64,000 nucleotides of DNA, taken from Scytolyngbya sp. HA4215-MV1. GTDB lineage: Bacteria; Cyanobacteriota; Cyanobacteriia; Leptolyngbyales; Leptolyngbyaceae. Below are positions 18,105-26,998 of this stretch, one piece after another. The notes below the pieces were generated by a model. That model saw nothing but the letters and a program-made list of their open reading frames with translations, did not search any database and was not told the DNA's origin. Numbering within the stretch: the first letter of the stretch is position 1; each line of letters opens with the position of its first letter. The translations under genes were made by a program, and so were the position numbers. The stretch spans positions 1-64,000 of the forward strand of contig JAHHIA010000017.1 of the NCBI GenBank assembly GCA_019359045.1, in the 5' to 3' direction.

Positions 18105-20246
18105 ATGACATCCATGAATGATTTTCCACGTCCTTACCATGTACCATCGGGAACACGGGAATCGCGCCGTCATACGCCCAAGGTGGAAATGAAAGGGCTG
18201 TATCAGCGAGCGATTAAAGAATCATTTGTTAAACTTAACCCTCGGATTCAAGTCAGAAACCCGGTCATGTTTGTGGTCTGGGTGGGTACCCTGGTAACGC
18301 TCCTGCTCACGTTCGATCCCAATTTGTTTGGAACGCTGCAAGCTGACATCAGCCAGCAGCGATTGCTCAACGGATTGATCACGTTCATTCTGCTCTTCAC
18401 AATTGTCTTTGCCAATTTTGCGGAAGCGGTGGCTGAAGGACGGGGGAAAGCGCAAGCTGATGCACTACGGGCAACTCGCAGCGACACGATCGCCAAGAAA
18501 ATTTTGCCGACTGGCGGCGTTCAAGAGGTTAGCTCTACTGAGCTTCGCCGAGGTGATCAGGTCAAGGTGGTTGCTGGAGACATGGTTCCGGCGGATGGCG
18601 AAGTCATTGCAGGGATTGGCTCTGTAGATGAATCTGCCATTACTGGAGAGTCGGCTCCTGTTCTCAAACAACCTGGAACCGATATCGCCAGTTCAGTTAC
18701 TGGAGGAACACGCCTCCTATCTGATGAACTGACGGTGCGAATCACCACTGATCCAGGACAAGGTTTTATCGATCGCATGATTGCCCTGGTAGAAGGCGCA
18801 GAACGCACCAAAACTCCAAACGAAATTGCGTTAACCGTGCTGCTGGCAGTATTAACACTAGTATTTCTGATTGTGGTGGCAAACATTCCACCCATTACAG
18901 GTTACATTGCAGGCTTTCTGAGCACAGCAAGCAGCGAACAAGCAGCGGCGGATCTGCGAAATGGAGCCAGTGTTGCCATCATGATCTCGTTGCTGGTGGC
19001 ACTGATTCCCACTACGATCGGGGGGTTGTTAAGTGCGATCGGCATCGCCGGGATGGATCGCGTTGCCCAATTTAACGTGATTGCTACCTCTGGACGGGCC
19101 GTAGAAGCTTGTGGCGACATCAACACTCTGGTACTGGATAAAACAGGCACGATTACCCTCGGTAACCGTTTAGCTGCCGAATTCATTCCGGTAAATGGAC
19201 ATAGTTTACAAGACGTTGCCCAGGTTTCCTTAGACGCTAGCGTGTTTGATGAAACACCGGAGGGACGATCGATCGTGGCATTGGCAGAGCGATCGGGGGC
19301 AAAGGCTAGTTTTGATCCGAATCTGGCTGAAGGGGTGGAATTTTCTGCCAGAACCCGCATGAGCGGTACAGATTTGGATGGCAAAGAGATCCGGAAGGGA
19401 GCAGTCGATGCGATTCGGGGCTTTGTGCGATCGCGGGGTGGACATGTTCCCAATACCTTAGATGCAGCCTATGAGCGAGTTTCCAAATTAGGGGGTACAC
19501 CGCTTGCCGTTTGTCAGAATGATGATATCTACGGCGTGATCTATCTCAAAGACACGGTTAAACCTGGACTCAAGGAACGGTTTGATCAACTGCGACGGAT
19601 GGGTGTACGCACCATTATGCTCACAGGAGATAACCGGATTACTGCCTCGGTGATTGCTGAGGAAGCAGGAGTCGATGACTTTATTGCCGAAGCCACTCCC
19701 GAAGACAAGATTGAGGTGATTCGCAATGAACAGGCACAGGGCAAGCTAGTTGCCATGACGGGAGACGGCACCAATGATGCCCCGGCACTGGCGCAAGCGA
19801 ATGTAGGGTTGGCAATGAACTCTGGAACGCAAGCAGCAAAAGAAGCTGCCAACATGGTGGACTTAGATTCTGATCCTACGAAGCTAATTGATCTGGTGAC
19901 GATCGGCAAACAACTACTGATTACCCGTGGTGCCCTCACGACCTTCTCCGTTGCCAACGACATCGCCAAATACTTCGCAATCATTCCCACTATCTTCGCT
20001 GCCACAGGCATTGGCGCACTCAATGTGATGGGGTTGAAGAGTGCTAGCTCTGCCATCATTTCAGCCCTGATTTATAATGCGCTGATCATTTTGGTGTTGA
20101 TTCCTCTGGCGTTGAAGGGAGTGCAGTTTAGACCCCTCACTGCGGATCAACTGTTGCGGCGCAATATCTTAATCTATGGCGTTGGCGGAGTGATTGCCCC
20201 ATTCATTGCCATCAAATTGATTGATGTAATTCTGCCATTTTCCTAG
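18105..20246 (+). CDS. kdpB: K+-transporting P-type ATPase subunit B (KdpB)
   Basis: The ATP-hydrolysing subunit of KdpFABC, a class I P-type ATPase of 713 residues. Landmarks are the TGES actuator loop ([10 protein letters not shown]), the phosphorylation site DKTGT with D345 ([13 protein letters not shown]), the nucleotide-binding domain, and the hinge [13 protein letters not shown]. Seven or so membrane segments are distributed as in the family. The N-terminal ~35 residues ([14 protein letters not shown]) are a cytoplasmic extension, as usual in cyanobacteria. It lies directly behind kdpA, so the two are co-transcribed. Confidence 0.97.
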   Translation: MTSMNDFPRPYHVPSGTRESRRHTPKVEMKGLYQRAIKESFVKLNPRIQVRNPVMFVVWVGTLVTLLLTFDPNLFGTLQADISQQRLLNGLITFILLFTIVFANFAEAVAEGRGKAQADALRATRSDTIAKKILPTGGVQEVSSTELRRGDQVKVVAGDMVPADGEVIAGIGSVDESAITGESAPVLKQPGTDIASSVTGGTRLLSDELTVRITTDPGQGFIDRMIALVEGAERTKTPNEIALTVLLAVLTLVFLIVVANIPPITGYIAGFLSTASSEQAAADLRNGASVAIMISLLVALIPTTIGGLLSAIGIAGMDRVAQFNVIATSGRAVEACGDINTLVLDKTGTITLGNRLAAEFIPVNGHSLQDVAQVSLDASVFDETPEGRSIVALAERSGAKASFDPNLAEGVEFSARTRMSGTDLDGKEIRKGAVDAIRGFVRSRGGHVPNTLDAAYERVSKLGGTPLAVCQNDDIYGVIYLKDTVKPGLKERFDQLRRMGVRTIMLTGDNRITASVIAEEAGVDDFIAEATPEDKIEVIRNEQAQGKLVAMTGDGTNDAPALAQANVGLAMNSGTQAAKEAANMVDLDSDPTKLIDLVTIGKQLLITRGALTTFSVANDIAKYFAIIPTIFAATGIGALNVMGLKSASSAIISALIYNALIILVLIPLALKGVQFRPLTADQLLRRNILIYGVGGVIAPFIAIKLIDVILPFS

Positions 20247-20251
20247 TCTCT

Positions 20252-20328
20252 GTAGGTTGGGTTGAGGTACAAAACCCAACGCTGATGTTTCTGAAATGTT
20301 GGGTTTCGCTTTGCTTCACCCAACCGAC
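20252..20328. repeat. GTAGGTTGGGTT dispersed palindromic repeat, copy 2
   Basis: Inserted between kdpB and kdpG/F. Starts GTAGGTTGGGTTGAGG, has internal AACCCAAC...GTTGGGTT arms and ends CACCCAACCGAC. It forms a stem within the operon transcript. Confidence 0.7.
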
Positions 20329-20349
20329 AAAAATCTCCCCATCACATTT

Positions 20350-20625
20350 ATGAAACTGACTCATCTACAACGAAACTTGCCTCAAGGATCTTCTCAGATG
20401 CTTGAAACGATTGCCGAAATTGGCTCTGAATGGCGCAGACAAAAGTTGCCACTCTATCTGTTTTTAGGGTTGTGCTTTAACTTAATCTTGGCTCCAGCAG
20501 TCTTTGCGGCTACAAGTGGTAACTTGTCACGCACTCAGGCTTACTGGCTAGGAGCATTGGTAATTTTGACCGTTGCCCTTGCGATTTATCTCTTTTTTGT
20601 CATGTTTGTACCGGAGAGGTTCTAA
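20350..20625 (+). CDS. kdpG: KdpG/KdpF-like small Kdp membrane subunit
   Basis: A 91-residue protein between kdpB and kdpC, the position of kdpG in Anabaena kdp operons. A cytoplasmic ~40 residues (MKLTHLQRNLPQGSSQMLET) precede two hydrophobic segments, about 38-52 and 63-85. The second ends ALAIYLFFVMFVPERF, which resembles the KdpF subunit (YLxxxLLxPERF). It is therefore likely a KdpF equivalent with an N-terminal extension that stabilises KdpABC. Its stop codon overlaps the kdpC ATG by one base (TAATG). ATG 20350 is chosen because upstream codons lie in the repeat. Confidence 0.82.
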   Translation: MKLTHLQRNLPQGSSQMLETIAEIGSEWRRQKLPLYLFLGLCFNLILAPAVFAATSGNLSRTQAYWLGALVILTVALAIYLFFVMFVPERF

Positions 20626-21266
20626 TGAGTTTTGCACGTGAAGCGAGTAGAGCCGTTCGTTCTACCCTGGTGCTCTGGGTTCTGACGGCAATTATCTATC
20701 CTTTTGGCATGATTGGGATTGGGCAGCTTGTCTTTCCCTTTCAAGCCAATGGCAGTATTATTACTAACACTCAAGGTCAGCCTGTCGGGTCAGCGTTAAT
20801 TGGACAACCCTTTACCAGCGATCGCTACTTCAACAGTCGCCCCAGTACGACCAGCTACAGCACCGCTGATCCGAAAAAGGATGAGGCAAAGGTGCTACGA
20901 ACTGGAGTTTCAGGCGCAAGCAACCTAGCTCCCAGTAACCCAGCTTTGATTGATCGCATTAAAGGGAAAGCTGATCCGAACCCAGAAAAGGAGATCGAAG
21001 GTGTCATTCCTAGATTGCAGAAAGCGGGCGTAAAACCAACAGCTGATCTAGTTTATACGTCTGGCTCCAGCCTTGACCCTCATATCACCCCAGAAGGGGC
21101 AAGAGCACAAATCGCACGAGTCGCAAAAGCCCGCGGACTGCAACCCAACCAGCTTGAGAATTTAGTTAATCAGAACACCGATGAGCGCTCTTTAGGCATC
21201 TTTGGTGAACCGGGTGTCAATGTGCTGAAGCTCAACCTGGCGCTTGACGCGTTTAAACCTGCATAA
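20625..21266 (+). CDS. kdpC: K+-transporting ATPase subunit C (KdpC)
   Basis: A 213-residue subunit with a single N-terminal membrane helix (about 15-35) and a periplasmic/soluble domain that assists ATP binding and complex assembly. Recognisable family segments are GQPFTSDRYFNSRPSTTSY, TSGSSLDPHITPEGA and FGEPGVNVLKLNLAL. It is the last gene of the operon. No kdpD or kdpE follows, unlike some cyanobacterial operons. Confidence 0.96.
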   Translation: MSFAREASRAVRSTLVLWVLTAIIYPFGMIGIGQLVFPFQANGSIITNTQGQPVGSALIGQPFTSDRYFNSRPSTTSYSTADPKKDEAKVLRTGVSGASNLAPSNPALIDRIKGKADPNPEKEIEGVIPRLQKAGVKPTADLVYTSGSSLDPHITPEGARAQIARVAKARGLQPNQLENLVNQNTDERSLGIFGEPGVNVLKLNLALDAFKPA

Positions 21267-21344
21267 GCGCAATTTCTAAAGAAGGGGAAGCGCGCTTGCT
21301 ATTCATGTCTTTCCCCTTCCCAATCCTCTTCAAAAAACAACACT

Positions 21345-21470
21345 TTAGACTTGTTGGGAAATAAAACCGACTATTTGACAGGGTTGGGGACACTCCGCTC
21401 CGGTCTGCACCATTGCCGTGGCTAATGCCTCATCCACAACGTGACAGACAAATTCATCCACTTCTTGCAC
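21345..21470 (-). CDS. possible small ORF or remnant in frame after paoC
   Basis: A 41-codon GTG-started frame (VQEVDEFVCHVVDEALATAM, then VQTGAECPQPCQIVGFISQQ) lies downstream of the paoC stop and in the same reading frame. It contains three cysteines and looks like coding sequence rather than noise. It could be a C-terminal piece detached by a nonsense mutation, or a separate small gene. I recognise no family. Confidence 0.3.
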   Translation of the reverse strand: MQEVDEFVCHVVDEALATAMVQTGAECPQPCQIVGFISQQV

Positions 21471-21488
21471 ATTGCGGAGTGGTTTAAT

Positions 21489-23702
21489 TCACAGAAGCTT
21501 GTCCAATGTGAGCGGCAAATCTCGGACGCGCTGACCTGTGGCGTGATAGACTGCGTTAGCGATCGCTGCTGCTGAGCCAGTAATCCCAATTTCGCCAATG
21601 CCTTTGACGCCGATCGGATTCACATGAGGGTCCTGTTCATCCACGAAGATGACGTCGATCGACGGCACATCGGCATTCACCGGGACGTGATACTCCGCCA
21701 GATCTGCGTTCACCACCCGCCCCCGATTGGGGTCCATGACGGTGTGTTCCATCAGCGCCATGCCGATGCCATAGACAATGCCGCCAATCAATTGACTATT
21801 GGCAGTTTTGGCATTCAGCAGGCGACCAACCCCAAACGCTCCCACCCAACGGGATACGCGCACTTCTCCAGAGTCAGGATTCACCCGCACCTCAACAAAC
21901 TGCGCTCCAAACGAGTGCATCGAGTACTTGTCTTTTTCCTCACCGGGTTTGGCATCTGCCCGCGCTTCGATCGTCTTCAATCCGTGTCGCGAAAGGATTG
22001 CACCGTAGGTTTCGGCGTTTGCCGCTTTATTTTTGAGCAAGAATCTGCCGTTCTGGGCAATCACGTCCTCAGCCGTGGCGCCATACAGCGGGGACGCCTG
22101 ATCCATTAGCGCCAATTGCAGTAGCTTACTGCGGGCTTCTGTTCCAGCTAAATGCACAGCTGAACCGACGCTTGCTGCTGTTTGGGAACCGCCGGAGACG
22201 GGAGTTTCGGGCAGATTGGTATCACCCAGCTCAAACTGGATTTGCTCGGCAGGCAGCCCCAGCGCGTCGGCGGCGATCTGAGTCATAACGGTATAGGTGC
22301 CCGTGCCAATGTCCTGAGAACCACTACGCACCACGGCCGTTCCATCTGCCTTGATCTGGGCGATCGCCGAGGCCGGAGAGCGGTTGGTGGGATAGGTTGC
22401 GGTTGCCATGCCCCAACCGATTAACGTGTTGCCATCGCGCATCGATCGCGGCGTGGGATTGCGCTTTTGCCAGCCAAAGCGTGCTGCCCCCTGCTGGTAG
22501 CATTCCCGCAAGGATTTGCTCGACCAGGGCAATTTTTTATCGGGATCGAACTCCGCATAGTTTCGCAGACGCAACTCGATCGGATCAATTTTGAGCGCAT
22601 ACGCCAGTTCGTCCATTGCCGATTCCAGGGCAAACGACCCGGATGCTTCGCCGGGTGCCCGCATGTAAGTCGGCGTCCCTACATTCAACCGCACCAGACG
22701 ATGACTGGTCTCGATGTGCGGGCAGGCATAGATCATGCGAGCAGTCTTGGCGACAGGTTCAATAAACTCATCGAACGTGGAGGTGATGGAGGTTCCGGCG
22801 TGCCGCAGTGCCGTCAAATTGCCCTCGCGAGTCGCACCTAAACTCACCTGCTGCATCGTTTCGGGTCGAAAGCCGACCGGGCCAAACATTTGCATCCGCC
22901 CCAGCACCAGTTTCACTGGACGGTTAACCTGCCGTGCTGCCATCGCCGTTAGCACCACATGCGCCCAGGTCGAACCTTTGCAGCCAAAACCACCCCCGAC
23001 AAAGTAAGACATAATGCGGACATTTTCTGGCGGCATCCCCAGCACTGCCGCTACCTTTTTCTTCGCGCCAAACACGCCTTGCGTGGCGTCATATAGCAGC
23101 AGCCGATCGCCTTGCCACACGGCGGTAGTGGCGTGGGGTTCCATCGGATTGTGATTCTCAATGGGCGTGGTATAGGTTTGCTCCACTTTCACGGCTGCCG
23201 TTGCGAGTCCTTGCTCAACACTGCCATGAGCCGAATCGGGTGGCTGATCGCGGGGAATTTTCCCCTGGGGGACATACGCCTGGTCGAGATGTTCCTTCAG
23301 GTGCAGCGCTGGCTGCTCCTCGTCGTAACGGATATTAACCAGTGCTGCCGCCTGCATGGCATGCTCAAACGTGTCGGCAACCACCACCCCAATGTGTTGA
23401 CCGCTGTAGCGCACCTGGTTATCTTGCAGCAGCGGCAGTTTGCGATCGCCGCCTGCCTCGCCAGACACCTTCGGGGCGTTGAGGTGGGTCATGACCAGCA
23501 GTACACCTGGTACGCGCTCGGCAGCACGGGTATCGATCTGGGCAATTTTGCCGCTGGCGATCGTGCTTTGAATAGTGACGCCATGCACGAGCTTGGCAAC
23601 CGGAAACTCCGCTGAATAGCGGGCTGCGCCTGTTACCTTTGCATGTCCATCCACGCGGTTGAGCGGTTTGCCCACCACACTCTTCATATCACTTGAATTC
23701 AT
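21489..23702 (-). CDS. paoC: periplasmic aldehyde oxidoreductase molybdenum subunit (PaoC/YagR-like)
   Basis: The molybdopterin-cytosine-dinucleotide catalytic subunit of a xanthine-oxidase-family enzyme, 737 residues. The family spine is present: GxAxYSAEF near residue 30, YFVGGGFGCKGS (Moco loop), PTYMRAPGEASGSFALE, QDIGTGTYTVMTQI, and the C-terminal GVKGIGEIG with the putative catalytic base E704. In E. coli PaoABC this subunit oxidises aromatic aldehydes in the periplasm. It has no signal of its own, so it would be carried by the Tat signal of the small subunit. Its ATG overlaps the stop of the FAD-subunit gene by 4 bp. The cofactor needs MCD, hence the relevance of mocA and xdhC at 50-51.7 kb. 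Confidence 0.92.
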   Translation of the reverse strand: MNSSDMKSVVGKPLNRVDGHAKVTGAARYSAEFPVAKLVHGVTIQSTIASGKIAQIDTRAAERVPGVLLVMTHLNAPKVSGEAGGDRKLPLLQDNQVRYSGQHIGVVVADTFEHAMQAAALVNIRYDEEQPALHLKEHLDQAYVPQGKIPRDQPPDSAHGSVEQGLATAAVKVEQTYTTPIENHNPMEPHATTAVWQGDRLLLYDATQGVFGAKKKVAAVLGMPPENVRIMSYFVGGGFGCKGSTWAHVVLTAMAARQVNRPVKLVLGRMQMFGPVGFRPETMQQVSLGATREGNLTALRHAGTSITSTFDEFIEPVAKTARMIYACPHIETSHRLVRLNVGTPTYMRAPGEASGSFALESAMDELAYALKIDPIELRLRNYAEFDPDKKLPWSSKSLRECYQQGAARFGWQKRNPTPRSMRDGNTLIGWGMATATYPTNRSPASAIAQIKADGTAVVRSGSQDIGTGTYTVMTQIAADALGLPAEQIQFELGDTNLPETPVSGGSQTAASVGSAVHLAGTEARSKLLQLALMDQASPLYGATAEDVIAQNGRFLLKNKAANAETYGAILSRHGLKTIEARADAKPGEEKDKYSMHSFGAQFVEVRVNPDSGEVRVSRWVGAFGVGRLLNAKTANSQLIGGIVYGIGMALMEHTVMDPNRGRVVNADLAEYHVPVNADVPSIDVIFVDEQDPHVNPIGVKGIGEIGITGSAAAIANAVYHATGQRVRDLPLTLDKLL

Positions 23703-24679
23703 GCCATGCCTCCCACCGTTGCCAGCGCCCGCATCACAGTCCGTTTGGTTAGTTCGACCTTGAAGCCGTTGTATTTTTGTGGCTTTGCACCCTGAACTGC
23801 CGCCTTTGCCGCCGCTTGCAAGGTGTTCTGATTCAAGGGCTGGTTGATCAGCGCTTTTTCCGCGTCATAGGCACGCCACGGTTTGGTGCCGACTCCACCC
23901 AGCGCAATCCGCGCCGATCGCACCACGCCATTTTGTAGTTCCAGCGCTGCCGCCACCGATGCCATGGCAAAGGCGTAAGATGCGCGATCGCGCACTTTCA
24001 AATAGTGCGAGCGCGCGGCAAACGGAGATGCGGGTAAATCCACCGCCACAATCAACTCTCCGGGTTCTAGCACTGTCTCTTGTTCCGGCGTATTGCCGGG
24101 CAGCAAATGAAAATCAGCGATCGAAATGCTGCGTGTTCCCTGCGGTCCCCGCGTTTGCACCACGGCATCCAGTGCCATCATCGCGACTGCCATATCCGAT
24201 GGATGGGTGGCAATGCAGCGATCACTGCCGCCGAGAATGGCGTGAATACGGTTGTAGCCCTCGATCGCCGGACAGCCAGAGCCGGGCACCCGCTTGTTGC
24301 AGGGGAATGCCGTATCGCGGAAGTAGTAACAGCGAGTGCGCTGCAATAGGTTTCCACCCACCGTTGCCATGTTTCTCAACTGCGGCGATGCTCCCGACAA
24401 CAGCGCCTCCGACAGCACCGGATACCGCTCTCGAATCATGGCGCTATAAGCAACATCACTATTGCGTGCCATCGCCCCAATCCGGACACCATTGCCCTGT
24501 TGTTCCACCTGAGCCAGCGGTAGCGCATTAATATCGACTAACTGCTGGGGGGTCTGAACATTCAACTTCATCAAATCGATCAGGCTGGTTCCTCCAGCTA
24601 AATACATTGATTGATCTAAACGAGCGGACGCGATCGCAGTGTCGGCTTGCTCCACCTGGTGATAACTAAACGGCTGCAT
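23699..24679 (-). CDS. paoB: aldehyde oxidoreductase FAD/[4Fe-4S] subunit (PaoB/YagS-like)
   Basis: The FAD-binding electron-transfer subunit, 326 residues. It starts MQPFSYHQVEQADTAIASA. The FAD-binding stretch LAGGTSLIDLMKLN is at about 28-41, and NMATVGGNLLQRTRC at about 104-118. The four-cysteine insertion that in E. coli PaoB holds an extra [4Fe-4S] cluster is visible: RCYYFRD, then FPCNKR, PGSGC and GGSDRC. This insertion separates it from plain XdhB/CoxM proteins and supports the Pao assignment. It overlaps the 2Fe-2S subunit gene by 14 bp upstream and paoC by 4 bp downstream, a translationally coupled operon. Confidence 0.92.
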   Translation of the reverse strand: MQPFSYHQVEQADTAIASARLDQSMYLAGGTSLIDLMKLNVQTPQQLVDINALPLAQVEQQGNGVRIGAMARNSDVAYSAMIRERYPVLSEALLSGASPQLRNMATVGGNLLQRTRCYYFRDTAFPCNKRVPGSGCPAIEGYNRIHAILGGSDRCIATHPSDMAVAMMALDAVVQTRGPQGTRSISIADFHLLPGNTPEQETVLEPGELIVAVDLPASPFAARSHYLKVRDRASYAFAMASVAAALELQNGVVRSARIALGGVGTKPWRAYDAEKALINQPLNQNTLQAAAKAAVQGAKPQKYNGFKVELTKRTVMRALATVGGMA

Positions 24680-25292
24680 TTTTCTTGCCCTCTAAGACCT
24701 CACGAACCGCCGTCACAATATTGGGATACGCTCCGCAACGACAGATGTTGCCGCTCATCAGTTCTCGGATGTCAGCATCTGACTGGGCGTGTCCTTCGTT
24801 CACCAACCCCACCGCCGAACAAATCTGTCCCGGTGTGCAGTAGCCGCACTGAAATGCGTCGTGAGCCACAAACGCCGCCTGCATCGGATGGAGCGTATTA
24901 CCTTTCGCCAATCCTTCGATCGTGGTAATTTCTGCTCCCCTGTGCATGATGGCAAAGGTCAGGCAGGAATTAATCCGTCGTCCATTCACCAACACCGTGC
25001 AAGCACCGCACTGTCCATGATCACAGCCCTTTTTTGTCCCGGTCAGGTCAAGCCGCTCCCGCAGAACATCCAGCAGCGTCACCCGGGGTTCAATTTTGAG
25101 CATCTGCTCTTTCCCATTAATCTGCAGCTCGACATCCACATAGCTGTTAGGATCAGCAGGAACTTCAGGTTTTGAAGGAGTTTGAGGTGTTGATTGACCC
25201 ATCGCCTGCTTTGTAAACCCTGCCAGTACTGCCCCAACCGTACCCGCGATCGCAAACTGCCCCAACCGTCGCCGTCTAAACCTCAGCCTCAT
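24666..25292 (-). CDS. paoA: Tat-exported aldehyde oxidoreductase 2Fe-2S subunit (PaoA/YagT-like)
   Basis: The small subunit with two [2Fe-2S] clusters, 208 residues. The N-terminus MRLRFRRRRLGQFAIAGTVG is a twin-arginine signal (RRxLGQF followed by a hydrophobic stretch and an AMGQS cleavage region, about residues 1-35). This would export the whole heterotrimer. The plant-ferredoxin-type cluster residues lie in CDHGQCGACTV, and the second cluster in QCGYCTPGQI plus GNICRCGAYPNI. It is the first gene of the paoABC operon. Its upstream region contains a 32-nt hairpin (25469-25500). Confidence 0.92.
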   Translation of the reverse strand: MRLRFRRRRLGQFAIAGTVGAVLAGFTKQAMGQSTPQTPSKPEVPADPNSYVDVELQINGKEQMLKIEPRVTLLDVLRERLDLTGTKKGCDHGQCGACTVLVNGRRINSCLTFAIMHRGAEITTIEGLAKGNTLHPMQAAFVAHDAFQCGYCTPGQICSAVGLVNEGHAQSDADIRELMSGNICRCGAYPNIVTAVREVLEGKKNAAV

Positions 25293-25711
25293 AGGTTCAC
25301 ACTTAAGTTTGTTGCCTGAATATTAGAAAAGCTGTTGTAGTAATAAATCTATCTATTGACAGAGGTTATGCGAGTCAAACACATCTGTCGCTACGAGAAC
25401 CAACAATAAGCTATACCAACGTGATTGTTTTGTCTGCCATTAAGATTGTTTCTTGTTCTATCAGTTAAGTGCAAGATTTGAGTTAGCTCAAGTCTTGCAC
25501 CATTCTCAATAGGGGTTGCCAAAGGAGACAAAATCAAGAAAGGGCGTAGGAAAAAACAGCAGACGAGCGAGCCAAAGAGTTAGTACTCATCTATCACTAT
25601 AGGAAGAAGGATTAAGAAATTTAAACCGTTACCTTAAGGTATCTCTGCTGTGAATCTTGAGCATTGATTTAAGTTTTGAGCACTGACAGATCAAATACAA
25701 GGGAGTTTACG
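25293..25711. other. divergent intergenic region paoA / DUF4383 gene
   Basis: About 420 bp expected to hold both promoters. A hairpin at 25469-25500 has 14-nt arms (GTGCAAGATTTGAG / CTCAAGTCTTGCAC, one G-U pair) and a 4-nt loop, without a U-run. No gene is visible. Confidence 0.55.
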
Positions 25712-26149
25712 ATGAAAGCAGGGCAGTACTTTTCTTTGATCTCTGGCGTCTTTTTTCTGGTTCTTGGAATTATGGGGCTTATCCCCGGACTGGTTCATTA
25801 TACTGAAGCAACCTCCAGTGTAAGTGATGCGTACGGCATGGGATACGGTTACATCTTAGGCAGTATTCCGACTAATGGAATTCACGATTTCATTCGCATT
25901 GTTTTTGGGTTGTTAGGGATCCTAGCATCCATTTCACTAGCTAGTTCTCGCACTTATAGTCGTGCCATCACAGTTTTCTATGGACTATTTGCGGTGCTAG
26001 GGTTGATTCCTTATGCCGACACATTGTTCGGTACAGTTCCAATTTTTGGCAGTGACGTTTTGGTCCATGGCTTAAGTGCTGTGATCGCCTTTTACTTCGG
26101 ATTCCTTGCCTCACCGGGGCTTTTGGAATTGTCTAGTGATCAGCCTTAA
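25712..26149 (+). CDS. DUF4383 four-TM membrane protein
   Basis: A 145-residue integral membrane protein with four hydrophobic segments, about 6-27, 55-76, 84-105 and 112-135. Conserved elements are a first helix with GxFFLxLGIMGLIPGL, then NGIHDFIRIVFGLLGI and VHGLSAVIAFYFGF, which match the DUF4383 pattern. The function is unknown. ATG 25712 (MKAGQYFSLI) is preferred over an upstream frame extension because GGGAG lies at the right spacing. It is divergent from paoABC and followed by a strong hairpin at 26230-26276. Confidence 0.78.
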   Translation: MKAGQYFSLISGVFFLVLGIMGLIPGLVHYTEATSSVSDAYGMGYGYILGSIPTNGIHDFIRIVFGLLGILASISLASSRTYSRAITVFYGLFAVLGLIPYADTLFGTVPIFGSDVLVHGLSAVIAFYFGFLASPGLLELSSDQP

Positions 26150-26229
26150 GTCAAGAAGCGCTCTAGCATTGGGTCTTAAAAGGCTACATGGAATAGGGTA
26201 ACCAGTCCAGGCTGGGTGCTAATGATTCC

Positions 26230-26276
26230 GTGAATGGTGGGGGATAAGGCGTGAGGCGCTATCCCCCACCATTCAC
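26230..26276. terminator. 17-bp perfect hairpin between convergent genes
   Basis: Arms 26230-26246 and 26260-26276 (GTGAATGGTGGGGGATA and its exact complement) with a 13-nt loop. Placed between two convergent genes, it probably ends transcription from both sides, although no long U-run follows. Confidence 0.6.
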
Positions 26277-26357
26277 TATGTCTGTGGCATTGCTTAGTTT
26301 GCGGTATTGCTCAACAACACCTTTATGCTAATTCAGTAATGCCAGCATGAACGCCTG

Positions 26358-26966
26358 CTATCTTGCGCTGGAATGAGACACACCATGCTGTGTAGAAAGA
26401 GCCATGCGTAAGTGATCTCGTAAGGTTGGTAAGGTTTGGGCTGCCCAGGCTTTTACCTCAAGATCTTGCCCCTGTTGAGCTTCCTTTTCAAACAGAGAGA
26501 CTGTTTTTTGATGATCCATGACCATTTGGTTCATCAATGCCCGATCAAACGCTGTACCCGAAAGCTTAGATAGTCCTGCTTTTGTTGCTTTATTCTGAGT
26601 ACCCGTGTCTGTTGGAATAGGGATTCCCTTTTGAGATGCTAACTGTTTAAGTTGGTTGTTTGCCTGAGTATGGTCTTTAACCATGTGTTGCCCAAAGCTT
26701 TTCACCACAGAACTGGAAGCTTTCTGCATAGCGAGTCTTCCCAGTTCCACTTCTGCCATTCCGCCTTGAGCCGCTTGCATCACAAATTGCTGATCTTGAG
26801 AACGGATTTCGCTGTGATTGGCATCTGTCGATGGGCTCGAAGTGGATTGAGTCAATTGGGCAGGAGGCTAGGCAGGCTGATTTGCTTGAGATGGTGTATT
26901 GCAACTGGAAAATGCAGGCAGGACGATCGCTGCAAAAATAATCACTGGTAAGCGGTTCTTCAACAT
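26358..26966 (-). pseudogene. DUF4142 lipoprotein gene with in-frame amber codon
   Basis: The DUF4142 domain (ferritin-like helical, periplasmic; EIRSQDQQFVMQAAQGGMAEVELG, then VKSFGQHMVKDHTQAN, then ALMNQMVMDHQKTVSLFEKE) is intact from about codon 55. Upstream in the same frame is a clear lipoprotein signal starting at ATG 26966, MLKNRLPVIIFAAIVLPAFS followed by lipobox Cys22 (LPAFSSC). After codon 32 a TAG at 26868-26870 interrupts the frame. The linker then continues in frame (PPAQLTQSTSSPS). Translation from an internal TTG (26855) would give a signal-less cytoplasmic protein. It is either a recent pseudogene, a sequencing error or a readthrough case. Confidence 0.8.
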
Positions 26967-26998
26967 TTTGAGTTCTCCTTAAAAAACGATGGTTTAAA

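Noticed and set aside
18902-19453. 183-codon minus-strand frame inside kdpB
   Set aside because: Antisense shadow of a strongly conserved P-type ATPase; composition is Ser/Pro-rich with no family signal.
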